Source: Xanthobacteraceae bacterium
GTDB lineage: Bacteria; Pseudomonadota; Alphaproteobacteria; Rhizobiales; Xanthobacteraceae
Direction: 5' to 3'
Assembly (NCBI GenBank): GCA_022841625.1
Contig: JALHRD010000018.1
Location: 1 to 64,000, forward strand
Length of the DNA: 64,000 nt
Shown: positions 17,021 to 27,556 of the stretch, piece after piece
Layout: every line of letters begins with the position of its first letter
Numbering within the stretch: the first letter of the stretch is position 1
Position numbers and translations under genes: made by a program
The notes under the pieces: generated by a model
Database searches by the model: none
Told to the model about the DNA's origin: nothing
Seen by the model: the letters and a program-made list of their open reading frames with translations, nothing else

Positions 17021-17503
17021 GTGGCTGACAGCACCATGCAATCGCTCGACCAGTTGTCCGCGCTTAAGCCGGCCGTGGCGCCTGAATCTCCGAAATATGT
17101 TCAAAAGCTCGACAAGCAGGGTCGCGCGTATTCGACCGGCAAGCGCAAGGACGCCGTCGCCCGCGTTTGGGTCAAGCCGGGCTCCGGCAAGATCGAGATC
17201 AACACGCGTGCGGTTGAAGTCTATTTCGCGCGGCCGGTGCTGCGGATGCTGATTCAGCAACCTTTGGTGGCTACCAATCGGAGCGGTCAGTATGACGTCG
17301 TCTGTACCGTCTCTGGTGGCGGATTGTCCGGGCAGGCGGGTGCGGTGCGCCATGGACTGTCTAAGGCATTGATGACCTACGAGCCCGATCTGCGCGGCGC
17401 GCTCAAGCGTGGTGGTTTCCTCACCCGAGACTCGCGCGTGGTTGAACGTAAGAAATACGGCCGCGCCAAAGCCCGTCGTAGCTTCCAGTTCTCTAAGCGA
17501 TAA
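17021..17503 (+). CDS. rpsI: 30S ribosomal protein S9
   Basis: A 160-residue ribosomal protein S9 with the hallmark C-terminus [25 protein letters not shown]-type tail that reaches the P-site tRNA, and [12 protein letters not shown] at the start of the conserved domain. GTG 17021 is chosen because AAGGAG ends 8 bases upstream and the N-terminus then aligns with related proteins; GTG 17015, overlapping the rplM stop, is the alternative. The N-terminal 35 residues are the extension typical of Rhizobiales S9. Confidence 0.97.
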   Translation: MADSTMQSLDQLSALKPAVAPESPKYVQKLDKQGRAYSTGKRKDAVARVWVKPGSGKIEINTRAVEVYFARPVLRMLIQQPLVATNRSGQYDVVCTVSGGGLSGQAGAVRHGLSKALMTYEPDLRGALKRGGFLTRDSRVVERKKYGRAKARRSFQFSKR

Positions 17504-17595
17504 ACGACGCGTCGAAGCGAACGCGCTTTGCAAGCAGCCGATTTTCGCGCAGCATGGCGGACGCCGTATTGGCGGCATGATTTGGTTCGTCCGGC

Positions 17596-18588
17596 ATGTC
17601 AAATCTGCCATTGACCTTCGCTTGCTGTCGCTATGACCGGATGGAAGCGATCCGCGAAGGCAGCGTCGCCATTGAGGGCGTCGATCTGACCTGCCTGACG
17701 TTGAAATCCGGGCGCGATGTGTTCGATCGCATGGTCGGCGGCCAGGAATTCGACGTCGCGGAATTATCGGCTTCGGAATTTGTCAGCCTGGCCGGCGCCG
17801 GAAACAATCCATTCGTGGCGTTGCCAGTCTTTCCGTCGCGGGTCTTTCGGCACGGCTATATCTTCGTCAATACCCGCGCGGGCATCCGCTCGCCAAAGGA
17901 TCTGGAAGGCAAACGCGTCGGTGTGCCGCTTTACACGCAAACAGCAGCGCTGTGGGCGCGCGGACACCTGTCGCATCAGTTCGGGGTCGATCTCGACACC
18001 ATCCAATGGGTGCAGGGCGCGGTGGAGGATGCCGGAACGCACGGCAAGCCGCATGCGCCGCCGCTGCTACGACCGGTCAAGATCGAACAAAATCATAGCG
18101 ATGTCTCGCTGGGCGTGATGTTGGCGCGCGGCGAGATCGATGCCTTGTTGGGCTCGCGCAAGCCGGAGACATTTGGCCGCGATCCGAACGTGGCGCGTTT
18201 GTTTCCGAACTATCGTGCATTGGAACGGGAACTCTACCAGACCGCCAGAATTTTTCCGATCATGCATCTGATTGCAATCCGGCGGTCGCTCTATGAGCGG
18301 CATCGCTGGCTCGCCACCAGCTTCTACAAGGCGTTCGTAGAATCCAAGCGGCGCGCCCGCGCGCGCATGCGTTATGGCGGATCGCTCAGCACCATGTTGC
18401 CGTGGCTGCTGGCCGAGATTGAGGAGATCGACACGGTGTTCGGCGGCGACGCCTTTCCTTATGGCGTCGAACCCAATCGGCCGACGCTGGAGGTGCTGGT
18501 TCGATATATGGTTGAGCAATATTTTATTGCGCGACCGATCCCTATTGACGATTTGTTTGCCCCGATTCAGGGGGATTTCGGTAATTGA
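17596..18588 (+). CDS. 4,5-dihydroxyphthalate decarboxylase-like / ABC-receptor-fold protein
   Basis: A 330-residue protein that begins MSNLPLTFACCRYDR without a signal peptide. It resembles the 4,5-dihydroxyphthalate decarboxylase (Pht5-like) family, which has a periplasmic-binding-protein fold related to NMT1/TauA receptors (LEGKRVGVPLYTQTAALWARG, GEIDALLGSRKP). Such proteins are often annotated as decarboxylases on one characterised member, so the reaction is uncertain. It stands alone between rpsI and a diguanylate cyclase gene. Given the many aromatic-acid-type genes in the window, a role in aromatic degradation is plausible but unproved. Confidence 0.72.
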   Translation: MSNLPLTFACCRYDRMEAIREGSVAIEGVDLTCLTLKSGRDVFDRMVGGQEFDVAELSASEFVSLAGAGNNPFVALPVFPSRVFRHGYIFVNTRAGIRSPKDLEGKRVGVPLYTQTAALWARGHLSHQFGVDLDTIQWVQGAVEDAGTHGKPHAPPLLRPVKIEQNHSDVSLGVMLARGEIDALLGSRKPETFGRDPNVARLFPNYRALERELYQTARIFPIMHLIAIRRSLYERHRWLATSFYKAFVESKRRARARMRYGGSLSTMLPWLLAEIEEIDTVFGGDAFPYGVEPNRPTLEVLVRYMVEQYFIARPIPIDDLFAPIQGDFGN

Positions 18589-18797
18589 TCGAATGAACTT
18601 GGTGCCGAAGACGCCGTTTCGCGATCGATTTCGCGGCAGGGGTCTTTGTTGGTTTGCGATTGGTTAAACGCGACAGGCGTTTTTCGTCATAAAGCCGCGC
18701 GAATACCAACACGGGCCGCAAAGCCTGCCATCGGTCTTTTCTCACGGCAACTTCGAACAATGGTATGGGCGTTGCAGAGCCACCGTGGGAGCGGTGC

Positions 18798-20033
18798 ATG
18801 TTCATGAGCGTGCCCAATTTTCCGATTGCGTTGGACGTCGCGACGCTATTCGTCGTGGCGGTCTGCGTGACCGCTCTGCTCGGATTGCTGTTGCTGTTTG
18901 CATGGACGCAAGATCGTGTCCGTGCGCTGGCGTGGTGGGGAACGGCCTATCTGCTGGGCAGCGCCTCCGTCGTGATGTGGAGTAGCGAGAGCCACTTTTC
19001 GCCGCCATTGCCGCCCGGGATTGCCAATGCGATTCTGTATGTCGCCTGCGGCATGATCTGGAGTGCGGCGCGGATATTTCACGGGCGTCCGGTTTTGTGG
19101 GGCGCCATGGTGGCGGGCGCCGTCGTGTGGCTGGCCGCCTGCTTGATTCCGGAATTCATCGAATCGGTAAAGGCGCGGATCGTTTTGAGTTCGATCGTGG
19201 TATCGAGCTACACATTCCTTGCGGCTGCGGAATTGTGGCGTGAGCGGCGCAAGCGGCTGTCGCGTTACTGGCCGGCGATTCTGGTGCCGGTGCTGCATGG
19301 TTTGATTTTCTTGTGTCCGATACCGTTGGCTGGTGCGTTGCAGGCCGATGACGGCATGGTGATATTGGCCGACGGGTGGGTTGCGGTCTTGGTGCTTGAG
19401 GTCATGCTTTATGTTGTGGGCAGCGCGTTCATCGTGTTGGTGCTGTCCAAGGAGCGAACCGTACGCATCCACCGGAACGCAGCATCGACCGACGATCTCA
19501 CGGGCCTGCTGAACCGCCGCGGTTTTGTTTGCGCAGCGCGGCTGTTGATTGATCGATGCAAGCAAAAACGCGATCCGGTGAGCGTGTTGGTGTTCGATCT
19601 CGATCACTTCAAGCGCGTCAATGACAACCATGGTCATGCGGCCGGTGACGAAGCCTTGCAGTTATTTGCCGCGGTGGCGGGCGCTAATCTGCGTGCGTCC
19701 GATATCCTGGGCCGCGTTGGCGGCGAAGAATTCGTGGCCATTCTGCCGGGATCGATCAGCGATGCGGCGGTCGCCGCCGAGCGCATCCGGTCGTCATTCG
19801 AGGCTGCCGGCGGAATGGTAGCAAATGGGACGCTAAACCTGACAGTCAGTGTCGGGATCGCTGGCGGTGAATTCGGCGCCGATGTGATGGCGCTGATCTC
19901 CGCCGCCGACAAGGCGCTCTATAAGGCCAAGTTCAATGGCCGCAATCGTGTTGAATTGTCGGACGAAGTCCCCACGGTCGCGGACGAGCGCGCGGCCCAT
20001 GGGGTGAGCGACGAGCCGCTGCTGGCGTCCTAA
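18798..20033 (+). CDS. Membrane diguanylate cyclase (GGDEF)
   Basis: A 411-residue protein with six or so transmembrane helices in the first 220 residues followed by a GGDEF domain. DDLTGLLNRRGF opens the catalytic domain, FDLDHFKRVND carries the metal ligand, and the active-site motif is GGEEF at about 308-312. An inhibitory I-site, RASD, sits five residues before it. It should therefore make cyclic di-GMP and be feedback-inhibited. No EAL domain is present. Start 18798 has GGGAG 6 bases upstream. The signal sensed by the membrane part is unknown. Confidence 0.92.
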   Translation: MFMSVPNFPIALDVATLFVVAVCVTALLGLLLLFAWTQDRVRALAWWGTAYLLGSASVVMWSSESHFSPPLPPGIANAILYVACGMIWSAARIFHGRPVLWGAMVAGAVVWLAACLIPEFIESVKARIVLSSIVVSSYTFLAAAELWRERRKRLSRYWPAILVPVLHGLIFLCPIPLAGALQADDGMVILADGWVAVLVLEVMLYVVGSAFIVLVLSKERTVRIHRNAASTDDLTGLLNRRGFVCAARLLIDRCKQKRDPVSVLVFDLDHFKRVNDNHGHAAGDEALQLFAAVAGANLRASDILGRVGGEEFVAILPGSISDAAVAAERIRSSFEAAGGMVANGTLNLTVSVGIAGGEFGADVMALISAADKALYKAKFNGRNRVELSDEVPTVADERAAHGVSDEPLLAS

Positions 20034-20156
20034 TCCAATTGCGCGGTTGGTTTTCGACCCCTTTCAATCAATGAACCGATCCTGATTGGGCAGTCCCCGA
20101 GCGGCGCAGCCGTGCTATTGTGGCGGCAAGAACACATGCAAAAGGGGAGGGTATTC

Positions 20157-20678
20157 ATGCGCAGATTTTATAGCCTTTGCTTGCTCGCATTTTTTGCGCC
20201 GGCATTCGTGTTCGAGCCGGTACAGGCCCAGGAGCGGCCGCCGGCGGCGCCCGCGCAACTGCTGTCGCTGGCGGAAGCGCGCACGATTATCGAGGGCGCG
20301 ATCGCCTATTCGCAGGCCAAGAAAATGCGGATGGGCATTGCCGTGGTGGATGTCGGCGGCGATGTCATTTCTGGCGATCGAATGGATGACGCGTCAAGCC
20401 GCAACGTGCGCTTTGCCGAAGCCAAGGCCTTCGCATCGGCGATGTATCGTCAGACCACCGAAGTGCTGGGTGCGCTGTACAAGACTCGCCCGGATCGATA
20501 TTTCGGTATCATGAACATGTACGGCAACAAGGTTTACCTGGTCGGCGGTGGGGTGCCGATTGCGCGCGATGGCAAGCTTGTCGGCGCGGTTGGCGTCGCC
20601 GGATTGCCGCAGGGAGAGGACGAGGCCGCTGCACGGGCCGGCATCGCGGCCTGGGAAAAGTTACACGTCAAGAAATAG
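20157..20678 (+). CDS. GlcG/HbpS-family secreted protein
   Basis: A 173-residue protein with a signal peptide (ending PVQAQE) and one GlcG/HbpS domain (PF03928): LSLAEARTIIEGAIAYS, GIAVVDVGGDVISGDRMDDAS, GGGVPIARDGKLVGAVGVAG. Family members bind heme or act as small accessory proteins beside oxidoreductases. ATG 20157 follows AGGGGAGGG, an unusually strong ribosome site. The VOC protein gene follows 50 bases downstream, perhaps in the same transcript. Confidence 0.85.
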   Translation: MRRFYSLCLLAFFAPAFVFEPVQAQERPPAAPAQLLSLAEARTIIEGAIAYSQAKKMRMGIAVVDVGGDVISGDRMDDASSRNVRFAEAKAFASAMYRQTTEVLGALYKTRPDRYFGIMNMYGNKVYLVGGGVPIARDGKLVGAVGVAGLPQGEDEAAARAGIAAWEKLHVKK

Positions 20679-20728
20679 CGTTGGCGCAGCGCAATCATCC
20701 GCAACCCATTCACCGCAGGGGACCGTCA

Positions 20729-21172
20729 ATGGCAAAGCTTCGTCACATCGCAATCGCGGCCGAGGATCCATACGCAACGGCTGAGTTTTTCAAAAAGGCA
20801 TTTGATTTTGTTGAAGTGCGTCGGACGGAGCCCAAGGGGGCGGGGTCGTCATATGGTGTGTTCCTGAGCGACGGCACCATCAATATGGCGGTCCTGCATT
20901 TTGGCTGGGACCAGGGCCACGGCCTGGACTACCGCGGCATCCATCACTTCGGCATGCTGGTTGATGATGTCGATGCCTATATGGAGAAGCTTGAAGGGCT
21001 CGGCGCCAAATGTTTTGCGAAGCGGCCTGAGGGTGCGCAGGGCTTTTACGAGACCAAGTTCCATGGTCCGGACAAGGTCATTTTCGACATTACCGATCAT
21101 GCGTGGGCGGGCGCAGCCCCGCTCGATGCCGATCAGGCCGCGCCGAAGGCGTTGGAAAAGGTGGGATTGTAG
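20729..21172 (+). CDS. VOC-superfamily (glyoxalase/dioxygenase) protein
   Basis: A 147-residue single vicinal-oxygen-chelate domain: KLRHIAIAAEDPYATAEFF with the first His ligand, then HHFGMLVDDVDAYMEKL and FYETKFHGPDKVIFDI carrying the second His and Glu region. Candidate activities are lactoylglutathione lyase, epimerase or extradiol dioxygenase; the sequence does not decide. ATG 20729 follows CAGGGGA. It converges on glnA, with a terminator between. Confidence 0.85.
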   Translation: MAKLRHIAIAAEDPYATAEFFKKAFDFVEVRRTEPKGAGSSYGVFLSDGTINMAVLHFGWDQGHGLDYRGIHHFGMLVDDVDAYMEKLEGLGAKCFAKRPEGAQGFYETKFHGPDKVIFDITDHAWAGAAPLDADQAAPKALEKVGL

Positions 21173-21194
21173 GTCGGGTTCGGGCACAAACTTG

Positions 21195-21229
21195 AAAAAA
21201 GAAGGAGCGCCCAGGGAGCGCCCCTTCTT
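21195..21229 (-). terminator. Rho-independent terminator of glnBA
   Basis: On the minus strand, AAGAAGG-G-GCGC and GCGC-T-CCTTCTT form an 11-base-pair stem with one mismatch and a 7-base loop, directly followed by a T-run (the AAAAAA at 21195-21200 read in reverse). It lies 36 bases past the glnA stop. The same stem could also slow transcription from the VOC gene. Confidence 0.8.
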
Positions 21230-21264
21230 GTATTGAGGTCCCACGAAAGCCGGGGATCGTAATC

Positions 21265-22674
21265 TTACGCCGAATAATACATCTCGAACTCGACCGGGTG
21301 CGGCGTGTGCTCGAAGCGGATCACTTCGGTCATCTTCAGCTCGATATAGCTGTCGATGAAGTCATCGTCGAACACGCCGCCGGCTTTGAGGAAGGCGCGG
21401 TCCTTGTCGAGTTCCTCCAGCGCCTGGCGCAAGCTGCCGCACACCGTCGGAATATTCTTCAATTCGGCCTTCGGCAGATCGTAGAGGTCCTTGTCCATCG
21501 CCGCGCCCGGATCGAGCTTGTTCTTGACGCCATCAAGACCGGCCATGGTCATCGCGGCAAAGCCGAGATACGGGTTGCACAGCGGATCGGGGAAGCGAAC
21601 CTCGACACGCTTGGCCTTCGGATTGGTGGTCCACGGAATGCGGCAGGAGGCGGAGCGGTTGCGCGCCGAATAGGCGAGCAGCACCGGCGCTTCGAAGCCC
21701 GGCACCAGACGCTTGTAGGAATTCGTCGTCGGGTTGGTGAAGGCGTTGATCGCCTTGGCATGTTTGATGATGCCGGCGATGTAGGACAGGCAGGTTTCCG
21801 ACAGATCGGCATATTTGTTGCCGGCGAATACCGGCTTGCCGTCCTTCCAGATCGATTGGTGGCAATGCATGCCGGAGCCGTTATCGCCATAGATCGGCTT
21901 GGGCATGAAGGTCGCGGTCTTGCCGTAGATGTTGGCGACCTGATGAATGCAATATTTGTAGATCTGCATGCGGTCGGCCATCACCGTCAGCGGCGAAAAC
22001 TTCAGGCCGAGCTCGTGCTGGGCCGATGCCACCTCATGGTGATGTTTCTCGACCACGCAGCCCATGCGCGCCATGGCGCCGAGCATTTCCGAGCGCATGT
22101 CCTGCGCGGTGTCCTGCGGCGGCACCGGGAAGTAGCCCTTCTTGGTGCCGACATGATGGCCGAGATTGCCGCCTTCATATTCGGTGTCGGAATTGGTCGG
22201 GAATTCGATCGAGTCGAGCTTGAAGCCGGTGTTGTAGGGCTCGGCGGCGTATTTCACGTCGTCGAAGATGAAGAATTCGGCTTCCGGTCCGAAATAAATG
22301 GTGTCGCCAATGCCCGACGACTTGACCATGCCTTCGGCCTTTTTCGCGATGCTGCGCGGGTCGCGGTTGTAGGGTTCGCCGGTTGTCGGTTCGAGCACGT
22401 CGCAGACCAGCGACATGGTCGTTTCCGCGAAGAACGGGTCGATGCATGCCGACGCCGGATCCGGCATCAGGCACATGTCGGACTCGTTGATCGCTTTCCA
22501 ACCCGCGATCGACGAGCCATCGAACATCTGGCCTTCCGCGAACGTCTCCTCTTCGATCATCGAAACGTCGAAGGTGACGTGTTGCCATTTGCCCCGCGGA
22601 TCGGTGAAACGAAAATCGACGTATTTGACGTCGTTGTCCTTGATGCTTTTCAGGACTTCTTTGGCGGTGGTCAT
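21265..22674 (-). CDS. glnA: Glutamine synthetase, type I
   Basis: A 469-residue GSI-beta enzyme that condenses ammonia and glutamate with ATP in the cytoplasm. Motifs: FDGSSIAGW near 58 (beta-Asp/latch region), [10 protein letters not shown] (metal and ATP site), [10 protein letters not shown] and NRSASCRIP. The adenylylation tyrosine is present as Tyr398 in DKDLYDLP, so activity should be switched off by GlnE. ATG 22674 gives the family N-terminus [13 protein letters not shown]; an ATG six codons upstream is also in frame. It is the second gene of glnB-glnA. Confidence 0.98.
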   Translation of the reverse strand: MTTAKEVLKSIKDNDVKYVDFRFTDPRGKWQHVTFDVSMIEEETFAEGQMFDGSSIAGWKAINESDMCLMPDPASACIDPFFAETTMSLVCDVLEPTTGEPYNRDPRSIAKKAEGMVKSSGIGDTIYFGPEAEFFIFDDVKYAAEPYNTGFKLDSIEFPTNSDTEYEGGNLGHHVGTKKGYFPVPPQDTAQDMRSEMLGAMARMGCVVEKHHHEVASAQHELGLKFSPLTVMADRMQIYKYCIHQVANIYGKTATFMPKPIYGDNGSGMHCHQSIWKDGKPVFAGNKYADLSETCLSYIAGIIKHAKAINAFTNPTTNSYKRLVPGFEAPVLLAYSARNRSASCRIPWTTNPKAKRVEVRFPDPLCNPYLGFAAMTMAGLDGVKNKLDPGAAMDKDLYDLPKAELKNIPTVCGSLRQALEELDKDRAFLKAGGVFDDDFIDSYIELKMTEVIRFEHTPHPVEFEMYYSA

Positions 22675-22746
22675 AGAATGCGTACCTTTCATTGCTAGCA
22701 GCGGCGCTGGCAGGCGGGAGGCGCTGGGAGATGCGCGACCAGCGGG

Positions 22747-23190
<444 letters not shown>

Positions 23191-23365
23191 CTATATCGTT
23201 CAATGCGTTATCAGCCTGACGCCGGATTTCTAATGCTGTCCGCAGAGGTTGTCGATTAAATAATAGGCGGCATGAGCAATAAATGGGCAGACGGAAGCGC
23301 AGTTGCTAATCACGTCTATTTTGAAATTGGCCAGCACCGACGCATGGTATCCTAAAGGTGCTTCA

Positions 23366-24859
23366 ATGATTGAGCTTTTGACCAACGCCGAGATGGCTGA
23401 AGCAGATCGCCTTGCGATCGCTGGTGGGGTGCGCGGCATCGACTTGATGGAGCGCGCAGGGACCGCGGTCGCGAATTGTGTTGCACTGCGGCACCCAGTC
23501 GGAGCGCGGATCGCAGTGGTGGCCGGCTCCGGCAATAATGGCGGCGATGGCTATGTGGCGGCGCGGTTGCTCGCCGAACGTGGCTATCGGGTCGAGGTGC
23601 TGCGGCTCGGCGCAGGCGCATTGCACGGTGATGCTGCTACCGCGGCGCAGCGCTGGGCTGGGCCGGTTGTTGTTGCGGCCCCCCAGGCCTTGGCGGGCGC
23701 CGACGCCATCGTCGATGCATTATTTGGCGCCGGACTAGATCGGCCGGTGGTCGGCGCGGCGGCGGCCGTCATCGAGGCCATGAACGCCACATCCTGTCCG
23801 CGCTATGCCGTCGACCTGCCAAGCGGAATCAACGGAACAACCGGCGCAGTCATGGGCGTTGCGGTCGCGGCCAGCGCGACCGTCACATTCTTTCGGAAAA
23901 AGCCTGGCCATCTTTTGTTGCCGGGCCGCGTGCATTGCGGCCGTATCAGTGTTGCCGAGATCGGAATTCCGGCCGCGGTGCTCGATCGCATTGGGCCTCA
24001 GACCTTCCAGAACGAACCCCTGCTCTGGAAGGGGCATTGTCCTGTTCCCCAGCTCGACGGTCACAAATACACCCGCGGACACGTGGTGGTGGTCTCGGGC
24101 GGTATGGACTCAACCGGGGCCGCCCGGCTTGCGGCGCGCGGCGCCTTGCGGGCGGGAGCGGGTCTGGTCACGCTCGCTGCGCCACGCGATACGCTGGCGA
24201 TTAACGCAGCGGCCAGCCTTGCGGTGATGGTGCGCGGCGTCGACGGCGCTATCGAACTCTCGGATTTTCTGGCCGATGCCCGGCGCAATGTCGTTGTCCT
24301 TGGACCCGGTGGCGGGATCGGTCAGCCGATGCGCGATCTGGTACAGGCGGTGCTCGCGGCGGGGCCGGCAGCGGTGCTGGATGCCGATGCCCTGACGAGC
24401 TTCGCGGGTGACTGGCCAGCGCTGGCAGCAGCCATCAAGAGCCGGCCGGCACCCGTGCTGCTGACCCCCCATGAGGGGGAATTCGGACGGTTATTCAATA
24501 CAATGGAGGCGGCGGCGCGGGCCCCCTCAAAGCTTGCAAGGGCGCGGGCCGCCGCCGCGGCCACGGGCGCGGTGGTGGTCTTGAAGGGTGGCGATACGGT
24601 GGTTGCGGCACCGGATGGGCGGGCCGCGATTGCCGGCAATGCCTCGCCCTGGCTGGCGACGGCTGGCTCCGGCGATGTGCTGGCAGGGTTCTGCGCGGCA
24701 TTCCTTGCTCAGCGGATGCCTGCCTTTGAGGCCGCATGTGCTGCCGTCTGGCTCCATGGCGAGGCCGGCACCCAGGCGGGTTCGGGGTTAATTTCCGAAG
24801 ATCTCCCCGAGGCCGTGCCGGCGGTCTACCGGCGGCTGTTCGGCGGCGGAGCCGTCTGA
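23366..24859 (+). CDS. nnr: Bifunctional NAD(P)HX epimerase/dehydratase
   Basis: A 497-residue fusion of an N-terminal NAD(P)HX epimerase (YjeF-N, about 1-210; GSGNNGGDGYVAARLL is the nucleotide loop, VDLPSGINGTTG follows) and a C-terminal ADP-dependent dehydratase (about 225-490; GHVVVVSGG, GARLAARGALRAGAGLVT-like helix, LTPHEGEFGRL, ATAGSGDVLAG). It repairs hydrated NADH/NADPH. ATG 23366 follows AAAGG. An upstream extension to 23303 is less likely. It is divergent from glnB. Confidence 0.94.
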   Translation: MIELLTNAEMAEADRLAIAGGVRGIDLMERAGTAVANCVALRHPVGARIAVVAGSGNNGGDGYVAARLLAERGYRVEVLRLGAGALHGDAATAAQRWAGPVVVAAPQALAGADAIVDALFGAGLDRPVVGAAAAVIEAMNATSCPRYAVDLPSGINGTTGAVMGVAVAASATVTFFRKKPGHLLLPGRVHCGRISVAEIGIPAAVLDRIGPQTFQNEPLLWKGHCPVPQLDGHKYTRGHVVVVSGGMDSTGAARLAARGALRAGAGLVTLAAPRDTLAINAAASLAVMVRGVDGAIELSDFLADARRNVVVLGPGGGIGQPMRDLVQAVLAAGPAAVLDADALTSFAGDWPALAAAIKSRPAPVLLTPHEGEFGRLFNTMEAAARAPSKLARARAAAAATGAVVVLKGGDTVVAAPDGRAAIAGNASPWLATAGSGDVLAGFCAAFLAQRMPAFEAACAAVWLHGEAGTQAGSGLISEDLPEAVPAVYRRLFGGGAV

Positions 24860-24986
24860 GCTTGAGGTTGCATGTGGTCTTGTTGCCCGTGTTAGAAGAC
24901 GCGCGATTTTTCGCGTGCGTATGGGGGTTTTCACATGATATAAGCCCGCCGCCCGGCCGCTCCCATTGGTGCTAAGGGTGCCCTTT

Positions 24987-25071
24987 GCGGGCGTGGCGGA
25001 ACTGGTAGACGCGCGGGATTTAGGTTCCCGTGTCGCAAGACGTGGGGGTTCGAGCCCCTCCGCCCGCACCA
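24987..25071 (+). tRNA. tRNA-Leu (TAG)
   Basis: GCGGGCG/CGCCCGC acceptor stem, long variable arm as expected of a class II tRNA, anticodon stem CGGGA/TCCCG with loop TTTAGGT (anticodon TAG, reading CUA), T loop TTCGAGC, encoded CCA. Confidence 0.95.
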
Positions 25072-25147
25072 ATCCAGAGGGCATGATAACACCCGCTGGT
25101 CTTGTCATTAGTTGAAACGCGCCACCTCCGGTCGCAGAGTTAGAGCC

Positions 25148-26509
25148 ATGCAAGTCACAGAAACCGTTTCCGAAGGTCTTAAGCGCGAATTCCAGGTGAC
25201 CGTCCCGGCCGCCGATCTTGAGGTCCGGCTGTCAGGCCGGCTTGCCCAATTGAAGGACCGCGTTCAACTGCGCGGCTTCCGGCCCGGCAAAGTGCCGGTC
25301 ACCCATTTGCGCAAGGTCTATGGCCGGTCGGTGATGGCGGAGACGGTCGAAAACGTCATCCGAGAGATGAATGCCCAGATCGTCGAGGAGCGCGGCCTCA
25401 AATTGGCGCGCGAGCCAAAGGTCACGATCCCGAACGAGGATACGGAAGTCGATCGTGTGATCAGCGGTCAGGCCGACCTCGCTTACACGCTGTCGTTTGA
25501 GGTGTTGCCGGCGATCATGCTCGCCGACTTCAGCGGCATTAAATTGGAGCGGCCAATCGCCGAAGTTGCCGATGCCGAGATTGACGCGGCGGTCAATCAG
25601 ATCGCCGAACAGAACCGGCCTTATGCCGCCAAAGCCGATGGTGCGAAAGCCGAGCAGGGCGATCGGGTGGTGATCGATTTTGTTGGGCGCATTGACGGCA
25701 CGCCGTTCCCCGGTGGTGCCGGCACCGATGTGGCCGTCAATATCGGCTCAAACCAATTCATTCCCGGATTTGAAGAGCAATTGGTTGGGATTGGCGTTGG
25801 TGAAACGCGCTTGGTGAAGGCGACTTTCCCCGCCGCCTATCAGACCGAGGCGCTCGCCGGCAAGGCAGCCGAATTCGATGTCACTGCCAAGTCGATCGAG
25901 GCGCCGACGACAGTGACAATCGACGAAGAATTTGCCAAATCGCTCGGGCTTGAATCGCTGGCGAAGCTACGGGAGGCGGTGAAGGACCGGTTGGCGCGGG
26001 ACTATACGGCCATGAGTCGACAAAAAGTGAAACGCAAATTGCTCGATCAGCTCGATGTAATGCATACGTTCACGCCGCCGTCGACCCTGGTTGACGACGA
26101 ATTCGAGTCGATCTGGAACACCATCGAATCCGACCTCAAGCGGCAGAACCGAACCTTTGCCGACGAGGGCACCACCGAGGAGAAAGCCCGCGAGGAATAT
26201 CGCGGCATCGCCGCGCGCCGTGTTCGACTTGGGCTTTTGTTGGCTGAGATCGGCGACAAGAACGCCATCAAGGTGACCGACGAAGAGCTGTCGCGCGCCG
26301 TTGTCGAGCGCGCCCGCCAAGTGCCGGGGCGCGAACAGGAGGTTTGGGATTACTACCGCAAGAACCCGCAGGCGATGGCCGGCATTCGTGCACCGATTTA
26401 CGAAGAGAAGGTGGTCGACTTTCTGCTTGAGCTCGCCAAGGTCGCCGACAAGACCGTCACCAAAGAAGAACTGTTCAAGGACGACGAGGATGCGCCGCCG
26501 ACCGCCTGA
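25148..26509 (+). CDS. tig: Trigger factor
   Basis: A 453-residue ribosome-associated chaperone. The N-terminal ribosome-docking loop is seen as RGFRPGKVPVTHLRKVYG (about 40-57). The central FKBP-type prolyl isomerase domain runs from about 150 to 250 (GDRVVIDFVGRIDG, FIPGFEEQLVG). The long helical C-terminal domain follows, with an acidic tail (FKDDEDAPPTA). ATG 25148 gives the family N-terminus MQVTETVSEGLKREF. It opens the proteostasis block tig-clpP-clpX-lon. Confidence 0.97.
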   Translation: MQVTETVSEGLKREFQVTVPAADLEVRLSGRLAQLKDRVQLRGFRPGKVPVTHLRKVYGRSVMAETVENVIREMNAQIVEERGLKLAREPKVTIPNEDTEVDRVISGQADLAYTLSFEVLPAIMLADFSGIKLERPIAEVADAEIDAAVNQIAEQNRPYAAKADGAKAEQGDRVVIDFVGRIDGTPFPGGAGTDVAVNIGSNQFIPGFEEQLVGIGVGETRLVKATFPAAYQTEALAGKAAEFDVTAKSIEAPTTVTIDEEFAKSLGLESLAKLREAVKDRLARDYTAMSRQKVKRKLLDQLDVMHTFTPPSTLVDDEFESIWNTIESDLKRQNRTFADEGTTEEKAREEYRGIAARRVRLGLLLAEIGDKNAIKVTDEELSRAVVERARQVPGREQEVWDYYRKNPQAMAGIRAPIYEEKVVDFLLELAKVADKTVTKEELFKDDEDAPPTA

Positions 26510-26901
26510 CGTGGTTACCGCGGCTCAACCGCGTTGGCACGTGGCGGCGGTTGGGGGTGAAAACTGTGCGCCGGCAGCTTATTGTGCTGGCGTGAACTGG
26601 GTGCCACTCATCGACGGGACGCCCCCGGGCATCGGTATCTGCCGCCATAATGCTTATGTCCGGCGAATCATGGATAAGGAGCGGGACATGGTCGGCTTGC
26701 GACCGGGTAGGGCCCTGGCGCGGATCGGTTGTGTACTCCAGCCACCGCTCGCGCATTCGTTGTGCGGCGGAAATGTTGCACAGGTGCGTCGTCTTGTTGC
26801 CGGCACATCCGCGCCATATCTGTGAATGATTGCATAACCAAGCGCCTCGACGTCCTGGAGCAACATCCAATGGATCCGAGGCCGAATGAGGCAGGCCGTC
26901 C
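26510..26901 (+). other. tig-clpP intergenic region
   Basis: 392 bases with no supported gene. Open frames on both strands here are short and without ribosome sites. The one clear signal is the RpoH-like promoter at 26793-26821. Confidence 0.55.
26793..26821 (+). promoter_or_regulatory. RpoH (heat-shock) promoter of clpP
   Basis: CTTG (26793-26796), an 18-base spacer, then CATATCT (26815-26821) matches the alphaproteobacterial RpoH pattern CTTG-N17/18-CYTATNT with one mismatch. It would give a leader of about 70 bases before clpP. Heat-shock control of clpP is established in this class; this particular site is by eye. Confidence 0.55.
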
Positions 26902-27540
26902 ATGAGGGATCCGCTTAACGTCTACAATAGCTTCTTCATCCCCAGTGTCGAGGAGGTCACCGCGCGTGGGTCGATCCGCTACGACATCTTTTCGCGGCTG
27001 CTGAAGGAACGCATTGTCTTTATTCCGGGGCCGATCGACGACACCATGTCGACGCTGATCGTCGCCCAGCTTCTGTTTCTTGAGGCGGAGAACCCGAAAA
27101 AAGAAATCGCCATGTACATTAATTCCCCCGGCGGGGTCGTCACGTCAGGGCTGGCGATTTATGATACCATGCAGTTCATTCGCTCGCCGATCTCGACGCT
27201 TTGTGTCGGGCAGGCGGCTTCGATGGGCTCGCTGCTGCTGGCGGCGGGGCAGAAGGACATGCGTTTCTCGCTGCCCAATGCGCGCATCATGCTGCATCAG
27301 CCGTCGGGCGGCTTTCAGGGACAGGCGACCGACATTATGCTGCACGCCCAGGAGATCCTGAACATCAAGAAGCGTCTCAATGATATCTATGTCAAACACA
27401 CCGGTCAGGCCCTCAAGAAAATCGAGGATGCGCTGGAGCGCGATTACTTCCTGACGGCCGAAATGGCGGTCGAATGGGGCGTGGTCGATAAGGTTCTCGA
27501 GCGGCGCCCCGACGACCCGGCGGCGCTTAAGGTTGTCTGA
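26902..27540 (+). CDS. clpP: ATP-dependent Clp protease proteolytic subunit
   Basis: A 212-residue serine peptidase that forms the tetradecameric barrel working with ClpX or ClpA. The catalytic triad is visible: Ser107 in GQAASMGS, His132 in MLHQPSGG and Asp181 in ERDYF. The N-terminus [18 protein letters not shown] includes the short loop that gates entry. Length fits the main housekeeping ClpP of alphaproteobacteria. It is followed by clpX 268 bases downstream. Confidence 0.97.
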   Translation: MRDPLNVYNSFFIPSVEEVTARGSIRYDIFSRLLKERIVFIPGPIDDTMSTLIVAQLLFLEAENPKKEIAMYINSPGGVVTSGLAIYDTMQFIRSPISTLCVGQAASMGSLLLAAGQKDMRFSLPNARIMLHQPSGGFQGQATDIMLHAQEILNIKKRLNDIYVKHTGQALKKIEDALERDYFLTAEMAVEWGVVDKVLERRPDDPAALKVV

Positions 27541-27556
27541 TACCTGAGGACGGTCG

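Noticed and set aside
21298-22698. 466-codon plus-strand frame across glnA
   Set aside because: It is antisense to an unmistakable glutamine synthetase and shows no recognisable domain.
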